Positions 16,801 through 24,305 of a stretch of DNA of 64,000 nucleotides are shown one piece after another. The stretch comes from an uncultured Muribaculaceae bacterium (GTDB lineage: Bacteria; Bacteroidota; Bacteroidia; Bacteroidales; Muribaculaceae), in the NCBI GenBank assembly GCA_910585285.1, contig CAJUDL010000015.1, positions 1-64,000 of the forward strand. Reading direction: 5' to 3'. A program made the translations under genes and the position numbers. The notes beneath the pieces were generated by a model, which was not told the origin of the DNA, did not search any database, and saw only the letters and a list, made by a program, of their open reading frames with translations. Each line of letters starts with the position of its first letter. Position 1 is the first letter of the stretch.

Positions 16801-17520
16801 GAGAGCACTATTGATTATGAGGATGGCAGGATCATTCCCGGAAATGCATTCTGCAAAAGCAAATACGGTTTTATGCCGGGTGATTATCCTTATCGCGCAC
16901 TGTCGGTGGCTGCACGCAGTTTTCCGAAGAATGTGGCATTAAACATCAACGATTATAAGATGACGCAAGGATATGCCGATGAAGTGAAGGAATTGCTTGG
17001 ACGTGGCGCTAAGATAGATATTGTAGGAGCGCAAATGCATCTTTTCAAGCCGCAGAACTGTATCGACATTGCCGCCGGAAAGGAGCGTCAGACGCCTAAT
17101 CAGGTGCGCCGCTGGATGGATATGCTTGGCGAGGCAGGCGTACCGATTCATCTGAGTGAAATCACCATAACGTCACCCGGAGATGACGAGCGCGGCAGGG
17201 CTATCCAGGCGGTAATCGCAAGAAACCTGTATCGATTGTGGTTTAGCAACCCGAAAATGATGGGAATTACATGGTGGAACGTTGTTGACGACTGTGGAGC
17301 TCCCGGCGAACCGAACAAATCCGGGCTGTTTGACCGACAGATGCATCCCAAGACTGCCTATTATGCTCTGAATGATCTCATCAACAAAGAATGGCGCACG
17401 AATCTGACTTTAACTACAGGTAATGATAAAACATTGCGTTTTCGTGGTTTCAAAGGTAAATACCGCATTTCCTATAAAACCATTGACGGCAAGCGCAAAG
17501 AAGTTTTAATTAATGTGTAA
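13810..17520 (+). CDS. GH3-GH10 fusion: predicted beta-xylosidase/beta-glucosidase joined to an endo-xylanase-like domain
   Basis: ATG 13810 opens a signal peptide (cleavage near VFAE). Residues about 25-735 form a complete GH3 enzyme: N-terminal barrel with KHFALNNHEKNR and the nucleophile loop VISDWGG (Asp261), the alpha/beta sandwich, and a fibronectin-III-like C-terminal domain. After a helical linker, residues about 785-1195 form a GH10-like domain, with FNGATVPFYWKTFEP, GHVLVWGNRKWHH, the acid/base in WDIVNES (Glu998) and the nucleophile in IHLSEIT (Glu1117). Endo- and exo-acting activities on one chain would degrade beta-1,4-xylan-type chains to monomers. The usual GH10 histidine in the VWH motif is Gly here, so specificity may differ. 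It is the last gene of the PUL operon. Confidence 0.92.
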   Translation: MRHLIYAAVAAMGVLPVFAETPVYLDDSKPIEKRIDDLMSRMTLEEKVAILHAQSKFSSHGIPRLGIPELWTSDGPHGVRAEVFWDKWQGAGWTNDSCTAFPALTCLAATWNPEVSAIYGKNVGEEARYRKKDVLLGPGVNIYRTPLNGRNFEYMGEDPYLASVMCAPYIKGVQSNGVAACVKHFALNNHEKNRHTTNVIVSDRALQEIYLPAFKAAVDAGVWSVMGSYNLYRNQHGCHNSYLLNDILKGDWGFDGAVISDWGGTHDTAEAITNGLDLEFGTWTDGLSSSSSNAYNNYYLADPYLKLLKEGKADMMILDDKVRRVLRLMYRTVLDKNRNFGYFRTEEHIAAARRIGEEGIVLLQNKGNVLPLNLDNSPVIAVVGENAVKMMSFGGGSSSLKVKYEVSPLQGLQSRFGDKARIRYARGYVGNKDGLKGEYADEKRSAEELIAEAVDIARGADYVIFVGGLNKAKHQDCEDRDRESLELPYDQNRVITELAKVNKNMVVVNISGNAVAMPWVDDVPAIVQAWYLGTECGNALASILVGDVNPSGKLPMTFPVALSDVPAHALGTYPGISREDGSKIVDCNYEEGIFVGYRHFDRNKTKPLFPFGHGLSYTEFSYGKPWVDNNRITPEGKLTVSVSVRNTGSREGAEVVQLYVADLKSSLPRPVKELKGFRKINLAPGESKLVSFTIDKSALSYYDDGKGCWVCEPGKFEAIVAASSADIRGKVAFEVIPYDVKNSLYPKTKSEDVKGIMSDAYWKKWDDREQKRIDEDIEKYRKADAEVILADCRPGAEVKVEQLTHDFVFGAHIFNFNQLGSADANRRYREVFGSLFNGATVPFYWKTFEPQLGHLRFSTSENDTEEFWNTCSEPYYQPNWRRPSTDQIVEFCKEKGIRMHGHVLVWGNRKWHHPEWMESFLEGDEKRLYNEMIVERADLKNYKDGDTFNEDYENLTPREIYNLFPGFIDRMSREFDRRIEEVAQRYGDTIPSWDIVNESTIDYEDGRIIPGNAFCKSKYGFMPGDYPYRALSVAARSFPKNVALNINDYKMTQGYADEVKELLGRGAKIDIVGAQMHLFKPQNCIDIAAGKERQTPNQVRRWMDMLGEAGVPIHLSEITITSPGDDERGRAIQAVIARNLYRLWFSNPKMMGITWWNVVDDCGAPGEPNKSGLFDRQMHPKTAYYALNDLINKEWRTNLTLTTGNDKTLRFRGFKGKYRISYKTIDGKRKEVLINV

Positions 17521-17600
17521 TGTTAAATGTTAAATGTGTAATGGCTTGTAGCGATAAGCATTCGTCTCAAATTTATTTCACATTTCACATTTCACATTAC
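17518..17600. repeat. Heptad array with inverted arms (operon-end hairpin)
   Basis: TAATGTTAAATGTTAAATGTG on the left is mirrored by CACATTTCACATTTCACATTAC on the right, between the convergent GH3-GH10 and TPR genes. The transcript can fold into a long AU-rich hairpin and may act as a bidirectional terminator. Confidence 0.5.
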
Positions 17601-17601
17601 T

Positions 17602-17871
17602 TTAAGGATTGTATAGGTCTTTGTTGCGGTAGTCGAGGATTTCGGTGGCGGCGCGGAGAGCTTCGCGGGCTCGGGAATCAGGATTGATCTCGATGGCGGC
17701 AAGGTAGTCGTTGAGAGCAAGTGAGCGTTTGCCTGCGCCCCAATGTTTCATTCCGCGGCATGTTAATGCTTCGTCATCTTCGGGATGCTCCGCAATATAT
17801 TTTGTAAGGACTTCGACCGAAACCTCATATGGTGCGGTGCGGAGTCCTATTTTTATTTCTTCAAGTTTCAT
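17602..17871 (-). CDS. Small TPR-like protein
   Basis: The 89-residue reading frame starts MKLEEIKIGLRTAPYEVS and contains TPR-like helices (ALTCRGMKHWGAGKRSLALNDY, then AAIEINPDSRAREALR). The start is set by ATGA overlap with the murI stop codon (17868-17871), so the two genes are translationally coupled. A longer in-frame extension upstream overlaps murI and is rejected. It is probably a cytoplasmic protein-protein interaction module. Its function is unknown. Confidence 0.75.
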   Translation of the reverse strand: MKLEEIKIGLRTAPYEVSVEVLTKYIAEHPEDDEALTCRGMKHWGAGKRSLALNDYLAAIEINPDSRAREALRAATEILDYRNKDLYNP

Positions 17872-18698
17872 AATGTGATGCGCGTTGAGGTTACGTTGGA
17901 TTGCATGAAGAGAGATGCGAGTGTGTCGAATTTTTCGGGACTTTCGGTGGTAAGGAATTCTATTGTTCCCCCTTTGGTGCATTCCCTTTCCATTTCCGGA
18001 TGCCTTCGCAGATAATCGGCGAGACTTTCCGCCACTAATTCTCCTTGCGGAAGGATACGTATGTGCTCCGGAGTATATTGTCTGATTTTCGGCAATAGGA
18101 GCGGGTAGTGGGTGCATCCGAGTATGAGGGTGTCAATAGCTGGATCTTCTTCTAGGATCGCGTCGATATATTTCTTTACAAAATAATCCGCACCGGGTCC
18201 GTTGAATTCCCCTGTCTCTACAAGTGGCACCCACATCGGACAGTCTTTTTCCGTAATTTCCATTTCCGGATTCAGTTTTTCTACCTCCATTGCGTATGAA
18301 TGGCTGCGAACTGTTCCTGGTGTAGCAAGTAATCCTATATGACCGGTTTTTGTCATTTCACTGAGTATTTCTACCGTGGGGCGGATCACACCGAGCACAC
18401 GGCGATCCGGATCGGTGACAGGAAGCACATGTTGCTGAATGGAGCGCAATGCTTTTGCTGAGGCTGTGTTGCAGGCGAGTATCACGAGGTGGCATCCTCG
18501 ATTGAAGAGCTCTTCCACAGCTTGGCGTGTGAATTCATACACAATGTCGAAACTGCGGGTGCCGTAAGGGGCACGCGCGTTGTCACCGAGATATAGATAA
18601 TCGTATTCGGGAAGGCGTCGGCGAATCTCGCGGAGGATTGTGAGACCTCCGTAGCCGGAATCGAAGACACCGATGGGACCGGGTGCTTTATCGAACAT
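17868..18698 (-). CDS. murI: Glutamate racemase
   Basis: The 276-residue enzyme interconverts L- and D-glutamate, supplying D-Glu for peptidoglycan. All active-site signatures are present: FDSGYGGLTIL at the N-terminus, DNARAPYG, the first catalytic cysteine in ILACNTASA (about residue 76) and the second in ILGCTHYPLL (about residue 193). Length is normal. It lies downstream of a strong terminator that closes the bamA-ompH operon, so it probably has its own promoter in the 70-bp gap. It is followed by an overlapping TPR gene. Confidence 0.96.
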   Translation of the reverse strand: MFDKAPGPIGVFDSGYGGLTILREIRRRLPEYDYLYLGDNARAPYGTRSFDIVYEFTRQAVEELFNRGCHLVILACNTASAKALRSIQQHVLPVTDPDRRVLGVIRPTVEILSEMTKTGHIGLLATPGTVRSHSYAMEVEKLNPEMEITEKDCPMWVPLVETGEFNGPGADYFVKKYIDAILEEDPAIDTLILGCTHYPLLLPKIRQYTPEHIRILPQGELVAESLADYLRRHPEMERECTKGGTIEFLTTESPEKFDTLASLFMQSNVTSTRITL

Positions 18699-18767
18699 AA
18701 GCGTGGGGGATTTATGGGGTGTATAGGGCGGAATGGGGCTGGATGGGGATAGGGGAGGGGTGGAAAC

Positions 18768-18798
18768 AAAAAGCGAAGTCGGAGGGACTTCGCTTTTT
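18768..18798 (-). terminator. Intrinsic terminator of the uppS-bamA-ompH operon
   Basis: AAAAAGCGAAGTC (18768-18780) pairs perfectly with GACTTCGCTTTTT (18786-18798) around a 5-base loop. On the minus-strand transcript the stem is followed by a U-run. It lies 43 bp past the second ompH stop codon. Confidence 0.9.
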
Positions 18799-18840
18799 AT
18801 TTTGTCGGTTGATTTTCTTATCTAAGTCCGATTTGGATTC

Positions 18841-19347
18841 TTATTTAAGTCCCAGTTTCGCTTTCACGAGGGGAGTAACGTCTTCTACAGGAGAAGCATA
18901 GTAGAGAAGCAAATCGGGGGAGTAGTTCTGGATCATGCCGAAACCATTCTCTTTACCTACAGACTCAATGGCTTCTCTGATTTTTTGTGCTATGGGAGCC
19001 ATCAGGGTTGCCTGCTGCTGCTGAATGTCTTGATCTGCACTCTGCATGAAGGTCTGGATCTTCTGCTGGTAGTCGCTGATCTCACGAGTTTTGCGTTCGC
19101 GGATTGCAGGAAGCTCATCCTGTTTCATTTTCTGGAGCTCATCGACCATGCGTTTGTATTCATCTTCAAGGCGAGTGAACTCATCCTGATATTTCTTCTG
19201 TATTTCCTGAAGTTTGGTTGTTGCTGTTGTGGTCTCCGGCATTGCGGACATGATTGTGTTTGTGTCAACGATACCGATCTTGACTGTCTGTGCAGAAGCA
19301 AACATAGGAAGAGCTACTGCTACGGCGAGTAAAATTTTCTTTAACAT
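18841..19347 (-). CDS. ompH: OmpH/Skp-family periplasmic chaperone (second copy)
   Basis: The 168-residue product has a signal peptide (MLKKILLAVAVALPMFASA, cleavage before QTVKIG). It opens with the Skp beta-strand IGIVDTNTIMSAMPE, has a long charged coiled-coil arm (about 40-120, including KLQEIQKKYQDEF and EYKRMVDELQKM), and closes with a strand pair around DLLLYYAS. Skp trimers hold unfolded outer-membrane proteins for the Bam machinery. It is the distal gene of a run with bamA and a paralogous ompH. The terminator follows 43 bp later. Confidence 0.92.
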   Translation of the reverse strand: MLKKILLAVAVALPMFASAQTVKIGIVDTNTIMSAMPETTTATTKLQEIQKKYQDEFTRLEDEYKRMVDELQKMKQDELPAIRERKTREISDYQQKIQTFMQSADQDIQQQQATLMAPIAQKIREAIESVGKENGFGMIQNYSPDLLLYYASPVEDVTPLVKAKLGLK

Positions 19348-19409
19348 CTTTATTAATAGTATTTGTTATTTCAATTCATTTGGGTTATTGCAGCGCAAAG
19401 ATAGTCAAT

Positions 19410-19925
19410 TTATTTGGAGTATCCAAGCTTTGCAAGCACTTCGTTGCTTACGTCGATGCGAGGCGAGGCGAAGACGATGCTCTGAGAGGATGCACGATCG
19501 AAAATGGTCATGTATCCTTTTTCTTCAGCAACTGCCTTGACGGCGTTGTAAACATCCTCCTGGATAGGCTGGATCAGTGATTGACGTTTCTTGAAGAGTT
19601 CACCCTCCGGACCGAAGTATTTGTAACGAAGATCTGTAGCCTCTTTCTCTTTTGCCACGATAGCTTCCTCCCGTTTTTTCTTCTGGTCGTCGGTTAGGAA
19701 CACCATATCCGACTGATAGTTCTTATACATTGTCTCGGCTTCTTTAGAGAGCTCATTAACTTCTTTCTCCCAACGTTGCGAAACCTGATTGAGCTGCTCG
19801 TTTGCCATCTCGTAAGATGGGACATTGCGCAGGATATATTCCATATCGACGAGTGCGAACTTCTGAGCCGATGCGGCGGCGATGCCAACCACGGCAAGAC
19901 ACAATGTGATAAATAATTTCTTCAT
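19410..19925 (-). CDS. ompH: OmpH/Skp-family periplasmic chaperone (first copy)
   Basis: The start at 19925 opens the signal peptide (MKKLFITLCLAVVGIAAASA); a few in-frame codons upstream are judged untranslated. The mature protein starts QKFALVDMEYILRNVPSYEMA, a typical OmpH opening, with a coiled-coil arm (about 45-125, WEKEVNELSKEAETMYKNY) and a C-terminal strand region (MTIFDRASSQSIVFASP). It is a paralogue of the next gene and, like it, should chaperone outer-membrane proteins towards BamA. Two adjacent skp-like genes after bamA is a common Bacteroidales arrangement. Confidence 0.92.
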   Translation of the reverse strand: MKKLFITLCLAVVGIAAASAQKFALVDMEYILRNVPSYEMANEQLNQVSQRWEKEVNELSKEAETMYKNYQSDMVFLTDDQKKKREEAIVAKEKEATDLRYKYFGPEGELFKKRQSLIQPIQEDVYNAVKAVAEEKGYMTIFDRASSQSIVFASPRIDVSNEVLAKLGYSK

Positions 19926-19993
19926 ATCTTTATTGTTTTTTGTCAATTATGACATAGAGCCGTTACAAAAGTTTAACCCTTTAATAATTTTTA

Positions 19994-20080
19994 AGGAATT
20001 AGGAATTAGGAGTTAGGAATTAGGAGTTATTTCTCTGATGATTTAATTTCTCATTCCTAATTTCTCATTCCTAATTTAAT
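19994..20080. repeat. Heptad GGAATTA array with inverted arms
   Basis: GGAATTA/GGAGTTA units (about 19994-20029) face CTCATTCCTAATTT units (about 20049-20079) across a short loop, in the bamA-ompH gap. The array can form an imperfect hairpin. Confidence 0.6.
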
Positions 20081-22743
20081 TAGAACTCTTGGCCGAGGAT
20101 GAAGTGGATCTGTGAGCCACCGCGCTGTCCCCAGACTTTGTCGAAACCGTATGCCCAGTCGATGCCGAGATAGCCGAGCACCGAGAGGTAAACACGGGCA
20201 CCGACACCGGCACTGCGTTTAAGGTTAAACGGAGAGAAGTCTTTCACGTCATACCAGGCGTTGCCTGCTTCGGCAAATGCTATGGCATAAATTGTTGTGG
20301 AAGGCTGGAGGAGGAACGGGAAGTGAAGCTCAAGAGTGAATTTCCCGTAAGCGTAACCTTCGTATCCGTTGGGAGTGAACTGTCCGTTTTCATAACCACG
20401 CATTGAGATGGTCTCCGTAGCGTAAGTATAGGAACCGGTCATACCGTCACCTCCGAAATAGAAAGTCTCGAAAGGCGTCTTGATGTGTTTGTTGAATGAG
20501 CCGAGCAAACCGAAGTCGGCACGAGTCATGAGCACTAACGTCCATTTGCCGTCGGGATCCGTGAGGGGAGTGAATGTCTTGCTCTTGAAACGTAATTTCC
20601 AGTATTCTATCCAGCGGTAGAGCTGACTTCTTGCCGCTTCACGAGATTCTGTGTTGGTGTTGTTGTAGCTTGCGTCTTCGGAGAGTTTTGCCCAGTTCTT
20701 TTTCCCGAAAAGCGAAGCCGGAGGAGTCAAGGTGAAATCGATAGAGAACTGTGAGCCCCGACGGGTGTATATCGGGTTGTCGATAGATGTGCGTGAAAGA
20801 GTCAGACCCAGTGTGAGTGAGTTTGACGTACCGTTTCGCATGTAGTAAAGGTAGTCCCAGTTCTTGAGGTAATACCAGCGGTAAGCGAGCTGAGCCTGGA
20901 ACTGGAAATAGTCGTCGGGCCAGTTGAGGCGTGTTCCGAAGCCCACGCTTACACCGGCAAGCTGAAGCACCTTGTTGGGGTCGTAGGCGTTCTGGATGGC
21001 ATAGCTCGAATAGGGGCTGTAATTGGTATTGTGGGAAAACTGGTTGTAATATGCATACTGATAAGCATTCGCCCAGCTGTCGTTGTAGAAGCTGGAGTTG
21101 ATACCTGTTGAGCGGCTGTAATCAAGAGAGACGGAGAGGGAGTTGGGGCGGTTGCCGCCGAGCCAGGGATCAAAGAAAGAGATGTTGTAGCTCTGATAAT
21201 ACTTGGCATTGGTCTGCGCGGAGATGGAGAATGTCTGACCGTCACCACGCGGTATGATGCCTTTGTATGCCCCGGGGTTGAAGAGGTTCTTCATCGAGAA
21301 GTTGGAGAATGAAAGGGCAACCTGACCTGTGACTCCGGTTTGTCCCCAACCGAAGGAGAGCTGCACCTTGTCGTTGGCTTTCGATTCCAGACCGAATACG
21401 ATATCCACTGTTCCGTTAGCCTCGTCGGGCTGTGGATTGATGTCCATTGTCTCCGGGTCGAAATGTCCGCTGGCAGCAATCTCGCGTGCGGAACGCATCA
21501 GTTCGGCGCGGGAGAAAAGATCACCCGGACGCACACGAAGCTCACGGCGGATTACCTTCTCATACAGCTGGTCATTACCATTGATCACGACTTTGTTGAT
21601 GCGAGCCTGCGGACCTTCGATCACGCGCATCTGCAGGGCGATACTGTCGCCATGCACCTGCTCCTCGATCGGGATGATTGTGGAGAAGAGGTAACCATGG
21701 TCTGTATAAAGACTCGAGACGGCATCCTCATCCTCGCTGAGGCGCTTCTTGAGCATCTTCTGGTTGTATGTCTCACCGGGATACATGCCCAAGTAGGCGT
21801 TAAGTGTCTCGGTGGGATAGACAGTGTTGCCTACCCATTCGATGTCGCTGATATAATATTTCTTTCCTTCATCAACCGTGAGGAATACATCCACAGATTT
21901 GTCATCGTATTTTGCCACGCTGTCGTGGGTGATCTTCGCATCGCGGTAACCCATCTCATTGTATTTGTCGATGATGCGGGTGCGGTCGTCAGCGAAGTCG
22001 CGGTCAACGAACTTCTTCTGGCTGAAAAGCTTTAAGAGGTCGCTGTTTTCGTTGGTTTTCTTCATCGTGCGCTTGATCTTGCGGTCTGACATCACTTCGT
22101 TGCCGTCGATATAGATCTTATGCACCTTGACCTTGCTGTTTTTGTTGACATCAACGTTAAGTATAACCTGATTTTCTTTAGAAAGGTCGGGTTGCTGGGT
22201 TATCTTGATGGCTGCGTTCTTGAAACCCTTCTTAGCGTAATAATCCTCGATGATTTTCTTAGCCTGGGCAATGATGTTGGGAGTGAGCTGCTGACCGGAC
22301 ACCATGCCAAGTCGCTGCTCGATATCTTTTTTCTCACCGCTCTTAACACCGGTAAATGTCATCTCCGACATTCTCGGCTGCTGTTCAAGAGCGATTTCAA
22401 GCCAGACTTTGTCACCGGCGATCTTGTCGACGTTTATCTGCACCTTCGAATACAGACCTTGTCGCCAGAAACGCTTTACGGCTGCAGTGATGTCCTCACC
22501 AGGAATCTCCACGCGATCGCCAACGGATAGACCTGAATATCCGATTATTAGGTAATCGTCGGAAGAGGGTACCCCGGTCACTCTTATGTCTGCGATCTCG
22601 TATGTCTTTGGAATGGGAGAATACACGATGTCGGGATTGTACACCGTATCCACAGCAGATGCGGGTTTGATATCAAGAGCGGATGCCGCGGTGGCAATGC
22701 CGAGGCAAAGGAGAGTCATTAATGTCTTTTTCAGATGTTTCAT
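20080..22743 (-). CDS. bamA: Outer-membrane protein assembly factor BamA
   Basis: ATG 22743 begins the signal peptide (MKHLKKTLMTLLCLGIATAASA), preferred over a start nine codons upstream. The roughly 887-residue protein has tandem POTRA domains (about 50-450; for example IADIRVTGVPSSDDYLI, VKVHKIYIDGNEVMSDRKIKRTM, YISDIEWVGNTVYPTE) and a 16-stranded barrel that ends in LGQEF with a C-terminal Phe. The barrel includes the FYFGGDGMTGSYTYATETISMRGY region, the conserved surface-loop and barrel motif. It inserts outer-membrane proteins and is essential. It is preceded by uppS and followed by two ompH/skp genes. Confidence 0.96.
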   Translation of the reverse strand: MKHLKKTLMTLLCLGIATAASALDIKPASAVDTVYNPDIVYSPIPKTYEIADIRVTGVPSSDDYLIIGYSGLSVGDRVEIPGEDITAAVKRFWRQGLYSKVQINVDKIAGDKVWLEIALEQQPRMSEMTFTGVKSGEKKDIEQRLGMVSGQQLTPNIIAQAKKIIEDYYAKKGFKNAAIKITQQPDLSKENQVILNVDVNKNSKVKVHKIYIDGNEVMSDRKIKRTMKKTNENSDLLKLFSQKKFVDRDFADDRTRIIDKYNEMGYRDAKITHDSVAKYDDKSVDVFLTVDEGKKYYISDIEWVGNTVYPTETLNAYLGMYPGETYNQKMLKKRLSEDEDAVSSLYTDHGYLFSTIIPIEEQVHGDSIALQMRVIEGPQARINKVVINGNDQLYEKVIRRELRVRPGDLFSRAELMRSAREIAASGHFDPETMDINPQPDEANGTVDIVFGLESKANDKVQLSFGWGQTGVTGQVALSFSNFSMKNLFNPGAYKGIIPRGDGQTFSISAQTNAKYYQSYNISFFDPWLGGNRPNSLSVSLDYSRSTGINSSFYNDSWANAYQYAYYNQFSHNTNYSPYSSYAIQNAYDPNKVLQLAGVSVGFGTRLNWPDDYFQFQAQLAYRWYYLKNWDYLYYMRNGTSNSLTLGLTLSRTSIDNPIYTRRGSQFSIDFTLTPPASLFGKKNWAKLSEDASYNNTNTESREAARSQLYRWIEYWKLRFKSKTFTPLTDPDGKWTLVLMTRADFGLLGSFNKHIKTPFETFYFGGDGMTGSYTYATETISMRGYENGQFTPNGYEGYAYGKFTLELHFPFLLQPSTTIYAIAFAEAGNAWYDVKDFSPFNLKRSAGVGARVYLSVLGYLGIDWAYGFDKVWGQRGGSQIHFILGQEF

Positions 22744-22782
22744 ATATGTTCGAAGGAATCGAAAAATCATCGTAAATATAAT

Positions 22783-23556
22783 TTATTTTGTGGATTTCAC
22801 CTGATCGGAAGTCTTCCCGAAACGTCTTTCGCGGCTTTGATAATCTATCAGCGCGTCGAGATATGCGCTGTTGTCGAAATCAGGCCAGAGCACGTCGGTG
22901 AAATAGAGTTCGCTATAAGCAATCTGCCAGAGGAGGAAGTTGGAGATGCGTTGTTCGCCACCGGTGCGGATCAGCAGATCCGGATCGGGGATGGAATGGG
23001 TGGAGAGATGGTCGGCGACTGTCTTTTCATCGATAGCAGAAGGATCAAGTTCTCCTTTACGCGCCTTCTCCGCCATTTCGCGGGCAGCGCGTGTTATTTC
23101 CCAGCGCGATGAATAGCTGAGACAAAGGAGAAGGTTGAGACCTGTGCATTCGGCTGTTTCCCTCACTCCCTCAAAGAGGCTTTCCCTCACTTCGGCAGGA
23201 AGTCGGTCGGTCTCGCCGAGAATATGGATTTTCACATTGTTGGCCTTCAGCTCCGGCGTCTCGCGGCGGATAGTCCAGCCGATAAGGTGCATGAGCGTAT
23301 CCACTTCCGTCTGCGGACGGTTCCAGTTTTCTGTGGAGAAAGCATACAGCGTGAGGTATTTGATGCCGAGGTCGGAGGAGAAGCGGGTGATGCGGTTAAC
23401 GCTGTTCACGCCTTCGGCATGACCGGCACTGCGTTCCTGGGCACGCTGGCGTGCCCATCTTCCGTTGCCGTCCATGATTATTGCCACGTGCTGCGGCAGG
23501 CGAGCAAGGTCGAGCTTTTGCATCTTTTTCTCTATTTCCTCCATATTGTCGGTCAT
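22783..23556 (-). CDS. uppS: Isoprenyl transferase (undecaprenyl diphosphate synthase)
   Basis: The 257-residue cis-prenyltransferase condenses isopentenyl diphosphate onto farnesyl diphosphate to make the C55 lipid carrier for peptidoglycan and surface polysaccharides. Signatures are complete: HVAIIMDGNGRWA with the catalytic Asp, the LTLYAFSTENWNRP motif, and the C-terminal PDLLIRTGGEQRISNFLLWQ and ELYFTDVLWPDF blocks. It sits 39 bp before bamA in the same direction. Its product would also carry the capsule repeat units made by the locus at 36-53 kb. Confidence 0.97.
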   Translation of the reverse strand: MTDNMEEIEKKMQKLDLARLPQHVAIIMDGNGRWARQRAQERSAGHAEGVNSVNRITRFSSDLGIKYLTLYAFSTENWNRPQTEVDTLMHLIGWTIRRETPELKANNVKIHILGETDRLPAEVRESLFEGVRETAECTGLNLLLCLSYSSRWEITRAAREMAEKARKGELDPSAIDEKTVADHLSTHSIPDPDLLIRTGGEQRISNFLLWQIAYSELYFTDVLWPDFDNSAYLDALIDYQSRERRFGKTSDQVKSTK

Positions 23557-23611
23557 ATGTCAATTGTCTGTCTCAAATGTCAAGTGTAAACGGTCTTGAC
23601 CGTTTATTAAA

Positions 23612-24301
23612 TTAATCTTTATAATTGCAAACGGCGCATCGTTTGCTGAATTCATAACTAATGGTTATGCTCATGGTGGAATACCAGTCGGTATTTTTCA
23701 TGAATGAGCTCTTTATGCCATATGGATCCCTGAGAGCCTCGCCGTCGAGCTTGTCGGAAAACGTTTTTTTCATCAGAAACTCAAACCCGATGTTCCAGCG
23801 TTCCGATAGCTTGTATTTCACTCCAATTCCCAATGGGATATTGAGGGCGGCTCCCGTTTTCCCGTCAACGCTCCAGAGGGTCATCCCTATTCCTGCAGCA
23901 ATGTAGGGCGAGATTCGCTTCAGCTTACGGTAGGTCTCGCCCATGCCGTAGCTGAAGAAGTTGAATTCCACCATCTCCCCGAGCTCATAGAAGGTAGTGG
24001 AGAATTTATATGTTTCCCCTCCGGGAAACACGTTTGTCATCTGCGAGGAATCTCCTCGGAGACTGCCTGCATAGAAATTTGTCTTGAATGCCCATCGGGG
24101 ATTGGCGATATAGCGGAAAAGTGCTTCAAAATCCCATCCGGGGTTGCCCCATAGATTTGCGGTGTTGGCATCTCCGAGATATCCTGTCATGCCCACTCCC
24201 GCTCCGATATCGAAGCGGTAATCCTCCTGCGCTTTCCCTTTCAAAGGTATGAACGAGAGAAGGAGGATAAGAATGAGGGATATTCCAAACCTGCGGCTCA
24301 C
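23612..24301 (-). CDS. DUF6089-family outer-membrane beta-barrel protein
   Basis: The 229-residue product has a signal peptide (SLILILLLSFIPLKGKA) followed by an all-beta protein with alternating strands typical of an eight-stranded barrel: DIGAGVGMTGYLGDAN, YIAAGIGMTLW, LNIPLGIGVKY, and a final SMTISYEF strand. The family is regularly placed before uppS and bamA in Bacteroidales. A role in envelope biogenesis is inferred from context only. It follows the DUF6242 gene by 4 bp and is part of the same run. Confidence 0.85.
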   Translation of the reverse strand: MSRRFGISLILILLLSFIPLKGKAQEDYRFDIGAGVGMTGYLGDANTANLWGNPGWDFEALFRYIANPRWAFKTNFYAGSLRGDSSQMTNVFPGGETYKFSTTFYELGEMVEFNFFSYGMGETYRKLKRISPYIAAGIGMTLWSVDGKTGAALNIPLGIGVKYKLSERWNIGFEFLMKKTFSDKLDGEALRDPYGIKSSFMKNTDWYSTMSITISYEFSKRCAVCNYKD

Positions 24302-24305
24302 TGCG

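Noticed and set aside
21340..22035. Plus-strand frame opposite bamA
   Set aside because: It is a shadow of bamA coding sequence on the other strand.
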